Shown here one piece after another: positions 57,250-64,000 of a stretch of DNA of 64,000 nucleotides. Under the pieces are notes generated by a model. That model had not been told where the DNA came from. It saw only the letters and a list, made by a program, of their open reading frames with translations, and ran no database searches. How positions within the stretch are numbered: position 1 is the stretch's first letter; the number at the start of each line of letters is the position of its first letter. A program made the position numbers and the translations under genes. The stretch comes from Hymenopus coronatus (taxonomy: Eukaryota; Arthropoda; Insecta; Mantodea; Hymenopodidae): the NCBI GenBank assembly GCA_030762935.1, contig CM060897.1:106792176-106856175 (forward strand), written 5' to 3'.

Positions 57250-58175
57250 TCTTTATATGCTGCAACAGCTTTTTTAGGGCTAGAAAATTGGTGGCCTTGA
57301 AACAGTTCTTCACCATAAGGAACAGGAAGAAATCACATGGTGCCAGTATAGGGTACATTGAGTCAATAGTTCTGTGCACTCCCTTGCAGAAACTCCATTG
57401 TTGCATTAGGGACATAAGCTGCATTACCATAATGCGACAAAATGTCCCTTAGTCCTGCCTTTGCTTTTCTTGTATTTTTTTGAAATATTTTCAGAAAGAA
57501 ACTTCTGTGTTCCATTTTGCAGTAACAGTTTTCTGATTTTCGAGCAAAACTGCTGTCAAGAGAACAGTTTGGCATTTTCTTTCCAGCATTCTACGCTCTG
57601 TTGACCTTGAAGATGGCTAATTATCTGGGAACACCCAAATAAAGGATTAACATTTTGTTTCTGGGTCAAACTGATGTATCCATGTTTCAACAACCATAAC
57701 AATATCTGAAACACAGCGAGACTTTCCACAGTTAAATCTTTGTAGCATTTCTTGGCAACATTCAATCCTATGGAGTTTCTGTGCTTCAGATAAGTTATGG
57801 GGTACCCATCTTTAAAAAATTGATTTTCACCTAGGTGTTCATGAAGGATGGTTGAAACACTCAGCGAACTAATCACTAATGCCAGCTTAATATCCTTGTA
57901 CGTTAGTCTTGGAACTTCCCAAATTATTGTTTCCACAGTGGTGATATTTTTCTCAGTCACTACTGTTGTTGGTCTGCCTCTTTTCTCTTCATCTTTAAGA
58001 GTTTGCTGCCCCCTCTTGAATTCCCCAAACCACTGGAACACAGTGGCAAATGACAGAGAATTCCCTCTCAAAGCCCTCCTCAAGCACTCAATTGCCTGCT
58101 TTCATTTAAGATACATTTTAAGTTATACAAGATCATTGCATGAAAATGCTGTCTCTGAATCTCCATTGCACTAGC
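57250..58175 (-). pseudogene. Mariner transposase of the outer element (broken)
   Basis: It is open for 175 codons at 58083-57556: FATVFQWFGEFKRGQQTLKD (helix-turn-helix region), KRGRPTTVVTEKNI, then YKDIKLALVISSLSVSTILH. A frame change occurs before the catalytic part: ETWIHQFDPE-type text near 57695-57660 has the Asp before Glu replaced. YPILAPCDFFLFLMVKNCF near 57355-57295 marks the third catalytic region (SPDLAPCD type). It ends at the inner insertion at 57243. Inactive. Confidence 0.8.
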
Positions 58176-58349
58176 AAGAATGTTCACACTTTCCAGATTT
58201 CAAATGTAAATAAGTGAAAATGAATGTCACCACAATACTTTGTCTGCTACCATTGCATTACCAATGGGTCAGCTATTTCGACACAGCAACACATTTTCCG
58301 CAAGAATGGCCTATATCCCTTATCTTAATACCTATCTAGTGACCCTTTA

Positions 58350-58355
58350 ATAGTA

Positions 58356-58406
<51 letters not shown>

Positions 58407-59395
58407 GGAAAATGAAGAAGGAAATGAAGAAGCATAAAACAATTGCAAATACTAATTAATTAAATCTTTAAATTGAAAAAAACTATTTTCGCAATACATA
58501 ACTTATGATTTTGTGCTCATTAGACAAATTAAGAATCTGTATCTCCAGGAATAAAAACTACTAGATTTTTCTATTCTCAACACATATCTTAACTACTTTG
58601 ACTGTCCTTGAGACTCTTCAGTTATGCTTCAGAAGAATCTCAAGTTTGTTGTAGTCACTGTCCTACAAATATGCCCATTATACCATGTCTGGCGGTTATG
58701 CTATCCTGCCTGAAAAGACAGGCCACATTGCATTGCAAAAATAATTGAGTTTTATCACAAGGAGCACATTTTATGCCTTAACCAAAAGGTAGAATGCAAA
58801 CAGCCAAGAGATCAGGAATAAATTCTTTGTTATTTATAAATTTCATAGAAATTCTTTCTTCACAAATTTACTGGGCTTTGCAGCTAGCCCACAAAATATA
58901 CCTCTGCTATACCCTTTACTGCCTATTAAAATGTAATTAAGTTACTATTATTTATTATGGTTATTTTTTCTGATTCCTTTTCCAAATGTAAAAATAAATA
59001 AATAAATGAATTTCAAAGTTAATAATTTTAAAAGTAAAGATTTGAATTTAATCAATAATCTCTTTTATGTAATACAAAGTACAACTTAATACTAATCACT
59101 GTTAAAAATTGTGTTACCATGTTAAACCATTTTCACACTGAGTGTATTTAAAATTCTAAAGATGTCAAACAGATGTTAAAGTAAAACCAACCAGGCAAGA
59201 AAAGGCTTGTAGGAATGAAAAGAATTGCTTTTATACGGTACTTCCAGTTGTAGTTCAAAAATGTGAACTCAGATTCTCACTGTTAAAATGTCATTGCACA
59301 AGAATCAGAAGGGGGGGGGGGGAATCAAATTTTCAACATTTTAACCCACAACAATGCACAACAATGAACTCTATCAAAAGCCTTGTCTCTAGGTA
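58350..59395. other. (TTA)n at 58352-58406, otherwise no recognised gene
   Basis: About 18 TTA/ATT units directly beside the outer Mariner. The rest is A+T-rich, with a G-run at 59310-59321. No coding region is supported. Confidence 0.5.
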
Positions 59396-59399
59396 AGAG

Positions 59400-59845
59400 G
59401 AAAAATTTGATTTCAATATTTCAAAAGAAATACATATGTTTGAATCCAAAAAGGAGCATTTTTAGGAAAAGGTCTGCATTAATGTATGTGCGAAGCATAG
59501 GTAGCTCAAAAACAAAATATTGGATGAATACCAATCTTGGTATTAAAGTTAGTATCTTCCAAAGATGGGACATAAAGATATTCAAGAAGAATTTTCAGGC
59601 CCAACATTCCCTTTACATTGAAAAGTTTTTAAAATGTTTGAGTTTCACAAAAATAGTTTTAACAATGTTACTGAAATACTACATACTTAAGATATATATT
59701 CATAGCAAATAAAATGAATATGTTGAAGTTTTTAGAAATACTCTGTGAAGTCTTCATTCAGAAAGACATCTCTATAAATTTGTAAAACCGGTAAACCATA
59801 AGAGGTATATAAAAATAACAATCTACACCAAAATATGAGAACCTT
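59400..59845 (-). repeat. X repeat copy 11 (partial, diverged)
   Basis: Landmarks in minus order: ggagcatttttaggaaaagg, ggtagctcaaaaac, cttggtattaaagtta, gtatcttccaaagatgggac and aaccggtaaaccataagag. Both ends are missing. Confidence 0.7.
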
Positions 59846-60072
59846 TTTTTGAAGGCTGGTGCTAGTCAGTTGTTTTTCATGATGTCATGGTGAGAATGGA
59901 ATTTAAGGCTGGCATATAGTGTCCCATTTTAATACATTTAAATATCATGCATTCTACTTGTGCCTACAACAAAATGTGTAATGAACCTAAGTACTGTCAC
60001 TATTTAATTGTGGAAGAATTTTTAGAGTTTTTTTTGGTTTTTTTTTTTTTTTTTTTTTTGCTTTTTTTGTTT

Positions 60073-60928
60073 ATTACTTTTTCTATATGCACTATGTACA
60101 TAGTGTATAGGGAATGTATTGCACTCCACAAAAAAATTCGATACCGAGATTTCACTGGAAATATATGTTTTAGGGTACCCTTTATCTAAAAAAAGCATTT
60201 TCGGAAAAATGTCTGTATATGTGTGTGTGTGTGTGTGTGTGTTCGTGTGTCTGTGTGTCTGTGAACACGATAACTCAAAAACGAAAAGTAGGTAAACTAC
60301 CAAACTTGGTATTTAAGTTTAGTATCTTCCAGGGATGCGACACGAAGGTTTTGAGAAAAATCCCCCCACTCCCAACTACCCTTTACATGGAACTTTTTTC
60401 AAAAATTTTGATTTTCTCAAAAATGTCTCTAACGATTTTGATTAAAATTTCGTATATTAAAGATATTTACCTGACTAATAAAATGTATATCTTGAATTTT
60501 CTGGAATAGTCTCTGAAGAGTAGTTTATTCTGGATGAATTTTACTGAATTTTGAATAACTGCTAAACCGTAAGAGATGGACAAAAACTTACTACATGATA
60601 TACATTTTTTTCATGGAGTTCGTCGTTTTTGTGACATTCTTATTTTTGGTTTCTGCTATGAAAAACATACTTTTTTCATACAGGAATTTGTCAACTGCTG
60701 TCCATACAAACAAAGGAACTTCAGTGACATAGCAACCAGCTTTTGATTATCACTTTAACCTATGGTACTCCCTTATTTCACATCTACTTACAAGGAAGCA
60801 AGTAATATGGCTATTTCTGCTAATGTTTTACTCATTAGCATGAAGTACATAGAAGTATAAGCTTTTTAAGAATAATTTGTTGCAGGGATATAGAGAAAGT
60901 CATGTGAATGGTACACATCAGATTTTTT
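60073..60928 (-). repeat. X repeat copy 12 (full length, minus)
   Basis: It starts ttactttttctatatgcact followed by atgtacatagtgtatag and ends atagagaaagtcatgtgaat then cacatcag. The TG tract is at 60218-60242. The plus strand keeps an open frame of 96 codons (60219-60509) with the text shared by other copies. Confidence 0.88.
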
Positions 60929-60939
60929 TTTAAAGTGGT

Positions 60940-61083
60940 TCCAATGGTTTTGATTAAAATAGCAAAGATATTTATATCGCAAATAAAATGCATATCTTGA
61001 ATTTTCTGGAAATGGCCTGCGAAGCATGTTTAATTCTGGATGGCTTCTGCATAACTGGTAAACTGTAAGAGACAGACAAACAA
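60940..61083 (-). repeat. X repeat copy 13 (internal fragment)
   Basis: An internal part of X only (ggttttgattaaaatagcaa ... gtaaactgtaagagacagac), lying between copies 12 and 14. Confidence 0.75.
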
Positions 61084-61087
61084 GACA

Positions 61088-61325
61088 TCTAATGTGTTCC
61101 ATCCACACAAGTTTCTCTATCTATTTTTTAACAAACTATTCTTACAAAATTTTATTCTTCTATCTACTTCATGCTAATCAAGATAAGCATTAACAGAAAT
61201 GATCTTGTAACTTAATTCCTTATAAGTAGACAGAAATAAGGGAATACATTAAGCTAAAGTGATAGTAAAATCTTTTAAAAGCTGGTTCTTTCTCTTTGCA
61301 TGGACAGGAGTAACACAAAAGAAAA
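61088..61325 (+). repeat. X repeat copy 14 (start fragment)
   Basis: It begins tctaatgtgttccatccaca and stops after the cttttaaaagctgg landmark, directly before copy 15. Confidence 0.8.
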
Positions 61326-62232
61326 ATCTGATGTGTTATACTCACATGACTTTCTCTAGCCGTTCTACAAACTTCTTACATAAGATTAATCTTCTTTCTG
61401 CACCTTACTAATCGTGGTACTCATTAGCACCATGTTCTTATTATTTAGTTCCGTATAAGTAGGAAGAAAATAAGGGAATACACTAGGCTAAATCAATAGT
61501 CAAATGTTTTAAAAGCTGTCGTTATGTGATTGTCATTACAAATCGCTTCTTTTCTTGGCCAGGAGTACAACAAAAGAAAAACGGACACTCCCATCTCAGA
61601 AAAGTATAAGTACTTCACAATTGAAAGTAATACCAATGAATATCACGAAAATGGTAAGCTCCACGAAAAAAATGTATATGATATAACTTGTGTATTTTAA
61701 CAAGACCTACATTTTTTGTATAGTAAGGTTTTGCCTATCTCTTATGGTTTACTAGTTATGCCAAATTAAGCAAAATTCATCCAGAATAAACAGGTCTTCA
61801 GAAGCTATTCCCAGAAAATTCAAGATATACATTTTATTTGTTAGGTAAATATCTTTAATGTATGATAATTTAATCAAAATCGTTAGAGCTATTTTCAAGA
61901 AAATAAAAATTTTCGATAAAAGTTCCATGTAAAGGGTAGTTTGGGGTGGGGGAATTTTTCTCAAAATCTTCGTGTCATATCCCTGGAAGATACTACACTT
62001 AAATACCAAGTTTAGTATTTTAGCTACTTTTCGTTTTTGAGTTATCGTGTTCACAGACACACGGACACACACACACAAACACACGGACCTTTTTCTCAAA
62101 ATGCATTTTTTGGATTCAGGGGGTCCTAAAACATGTATTTCCGGTGAAATCTCGGTATCGAATTTTTGGGTGGAATACAATACTTCTCTATCTCTATGTA
62201 CATTGTACATATGGGGCTAGAGAAAGTAAAAA
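61326..62232 (+). repeat. X repeat copy 15 (full length)
   Basis: It starts tctgatgtgttatactcaca and ends gggctagagaaagtaaaaa. The complementary strand has the longest open frame seen in any X copy, 152 codons at 62210-61752. It covers the CA tract and the shared IKDIYLTNKMYILNFLGIAS text. Confidence 0.88.
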
Positions 62233-62239
62233 TGAATGA

Positions 62240-62829
62240 AAAATTCCCATTTAAGAGAAGTTTGAACCATTTTAAAATTGAAACCAATAACAAGGAATAT
62301 CTTGGAAATGCAAAAGTATATAAGTGTATAACATAAATTGTATTTTATAATAAGATCTACATTTTTATGCAGTGAGTTTTTGTGCATCTCTTTTAGTTTA
62401 CCAGCTGTGCAAAAGCCATCAATAATCAAGAAATCTTCAGAGGCTATTCTCAGAAAATTTGAGAAATAAATTTTATTTATCTTGCAAATACCTTTAATGT
62501 GGGGTATTTTAATCAAAATAGTTAGAGCCATTTTTAAAAATAAAGCTGTTCTATATAAAGGCTAGTTTGTGGAGCAGAAATTTCTGAAAATCTTTGTGTC
62601 TCAAGCTTGGAATAAATAGCAAATTTTGTATTTAACTTTTTGAGTTATCACACATATGCATGCACAAACGTGCAGACACATATGGACCTTTCTCTAAAAC
62701 AGTTGTTTTTAAGATTCAGGTGTCATCAAAACATGTATTTCCAGAGAAATCTCAGAATTGAATTTTTGGGTGGAATATCTTCTCTGCCTACCATGCACAT
62801 ACATAGTACTTAATAAAGAAAGTAAAAAT
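62240..62829 (+). repeat. X repeat copy 16 (start missing)
   Basis: It begins in mid-repeat (gaaaccaataacaaggaata) and ends ttaataaagaaagtaaaaa. The complementary strand has an open frame of 104 codons at 62531-62217. Confidence 0.8.
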
Positions 62830-62831
62830 GT

Positions 62832-63145
62832 AAATCTTGTTAAAACATATAATTTATGTAGGTTTTTTGTGGAGTTAGCCGTTACCAAGATATTTCTTGT
62901 TATTGATTTAAATTTTACAATGGGGGAAAATTTTCAAATAGAAGAGTCATAATTCTTCTTTACTCACACCATGCAAAGAGAATGGAATTTCAATGTCATT
63001 ACCTAGCAATCAGCTGATTAAACACCAAACTTGGCACCTATTTAAGTTTAGTACTTTCCATGATATGATACAAAGACTAAAATCAGCCCAGCCCAAACTA
63101 TCCATTACATAGAATATTTTTCAAAACAATTTTCTCAAAAATTAC
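62832..63145 (-). repeat. X repeat copy 17 (rearranged fragment)
   Basis: A plus-sense stretch (gtggagttagccgttaccaa ... ttgttattgattta) is followed by minus-type landmarks (aacaccaaacttggcacct, gtttagtactttcca) to about 63145. Two pieces have been joined. Confidence 0.6.
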
Positions 63146-63149
63146 TATT

Positions 63150-63384
63150 TTTCTTAAAATGTTCATATGTATGTTAACCCTCCATCAGCCAGCCCTATAT
63201 TTTTCATGACCGCTTTTTGGTTTTTGACTATGAAAGGCACCACTCTCATTACCTTCTTGGCTACCAATGTATTGCTGGTCTTTTGATAAGCCGTTATTAT
63301 TGGGGTTGCAAATGCTGCAAATTTCCACTGGAGGCCACACAACTCTTTATTCTTTCTACAATGTCTGGAATGCACAAGACATAT
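63150..63384. other. Open sequence before the piggyBac remnant, unassigned
   Basis: The plus strand is open from about 63180 (FDYERHHSHYLLGYQCIAGL ... YYWGCKCCKF) and the minus strand is open too. It could be a 5' extension of the piggyBac-like sequence or other old element sequence; no motif decides. Confidence 0.25.
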
Positions 63385-64000
63385 GATCTAAGCAACTGGC
63401 ATGACTTAGAATTAGCTCTCTGTTTAGAGAGCAATGATGAACAAAGAATTAGAGCAATGATGTCGAAGGGCAGCTAGATGAACAATGTGAAGAAGATAGT
63501 GATACTGATGCAGAAGATTTGCCACCCGAGAGAAGAGAAGGAAATTCCAACACAGAGGAAAGTGGCACAAAAGATGAACCTGTTATCAGAGATACTTAAG
63601 AAGGGATGGAAATAGAAAGTGAGGAAAGCATCCTGAGCCCAGAGGTACACATAGAACAAGTTCGCATATCTACTCATTAGATTGCCAGGTGTTATCCATG
63701 AAGCACATCAAGCCAAAGATGTAGTTGGCTGCTGGAAAATATTTATAACTGATGAAATGTTAGCTATTATTGTCCTACACACAAATCAATATTTAAAATT
63801 CAAAAAAGCAAATTTAAAGTAGAAAGAGATGCAAAAATGACTAATATTATATTGAATTAAAGGCATTTTTGGGTCTTATGCAAAAGGAATGATCAGCTAG
63901 AAGATCTCTGGAACACAGAATGGTTATGTAGTGTAAAAATTCCATCTTGTAATGAATCTGAGGCAATTCATCTCCTTCTTTGGTGCCTCTATTTTTATGA
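63385..64000 (+). pseudogene. piggyBac-like transposase N-terminal part, runs off the window
   Basis: piggyBac transposases cut and paste at TTAA. The text here matches their first third: an acidic Asp/Glu/Ser-rich segment at 63480-63600 (EEDSDTDAEDLPPE). HTNQY lies near 63780-63795, then, in other frames, FGSYAKG-like text. LEDLWNTEWLC near 63897-63930 corresponds to the conserved NLEDLWN(T/S) segment ahead of the catalytic Asp, then LLLWCLYF at the edge. Stops interrupt several times. The catalytic part would lie beyond position 64000. Confidence 0.65.

Larger units (their letters stand above)
56333..58347 (-). mobile_element. Mariner element (outer, minus) holding a second Mariner
   Basis: Inverted ends: gatcactagataaatattg at 56337 and ctatctagtgaccctt at 58332-58347, flanked by TA (56331-56332 and 58348-58349). 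Without the inner element (819 bp) the length is about 1.2 kb. The two ends share ggxtcactagata and a following AT(A)TT(G/A)AGA. Confidence 0.85.

Overview
The window is non-coding-rich eukaryotic (animal) DNA, about two thirds A+T, and is almost entirely made of decayed transposable elements. The mixture fits an arthropod best (Mariner with a D34D transposase, Jockey-type LINEs with zinc-knuckle ORF1, Penelope with a GIY-YIG nuclease, Ty3/Gypsy, hAT, piggyBac, several tRNA-derived SINE families). I cannot name the species; an arachnid is a guess only. No rRNA gene, functional tRNA gene, CRISPR array or bacterial-type operon is visible.

The only convincing host gene is on the minus strand. 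Three open segments (44434-44219, 27352-27142, 16691-16414) each have an AG acceptor and a GT donor, and their codon phases agree when read in that order. They look like three internal exons of one unrecognised, Lys/Gln-rich protein, separated by introns of about 17 kb and 10.5 kb filled with mobile elements.

The strongest unexplained signal is a dispersed repeat of about 0.87 kb, called X here, present in about 17 full or partial copies on both strands. It has short inverted ends (CTTTCTCTA / TAGAGAAAG), an A-run at both borders, a 14-bp palindrome ACTATGTACATAGT close to one end, an internal 20-bp near-palindrome, and a variable CA/TG tract. Two copies lie head to tail inside a Mariner element (1491-3235), and copies of mixed orientation fill 59.4-63.15 kb. 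I do not recognise the family.

Layout: 0.6-3.6 kb Mariner split by two X copies; 4.3 kb SINE; 5.4-7.5 kb Ty3/Gypsy pol split by a SINE; 7.86-8.6 kb minisatellite with a unit of about 48 bp; 8.8-9.7 kb X; 9.8-11.3 kb two hAT remnants; 11.3-13.9 kb Jockey-like LINE 5' half; 13.9-14.9 kb Mariner; 14.9-15.8 kb LINE tail; 16.4 kb exon; 18.3-19.6 kb Mariner; 20.1-22 kb two Penelope pieces; 22-26.2 kb X copies with a hairpin insertion and a perfect 206-bp tandem duplication; 27.1 kb exon; 28.3-30.2 kb LINE (minus); 32-36.4 kb second Jockey-like LINE holding a Mariner with clean TA target sites; 37.1-38.9 kb solo LTR/gag stub plus Mariner split by a SINE; 39.6-42 kb SINEs; 44.2 kb exon; 45.4-51.1 kb SINEs, X and a different LINE; 52-53.1 kb hAT; 53.5-55.4 kb LINE with a SINE; 56.3-58.3 kb Mariner inside Mariner; 59.4-63.15 kb X cluster; 63.4-64 kb piggyBac start running off the window.

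Five tRNA-derived SINE families (SINE1-SINE5 here) are recognisable from A/B-box heads. At least ten nested insertions give a relative order of activity. All transposase and reverse transcriptase genes seen carry stops or frameshifts; only a Penelope C-terminal segment of about 316 codons is open over a long distance.
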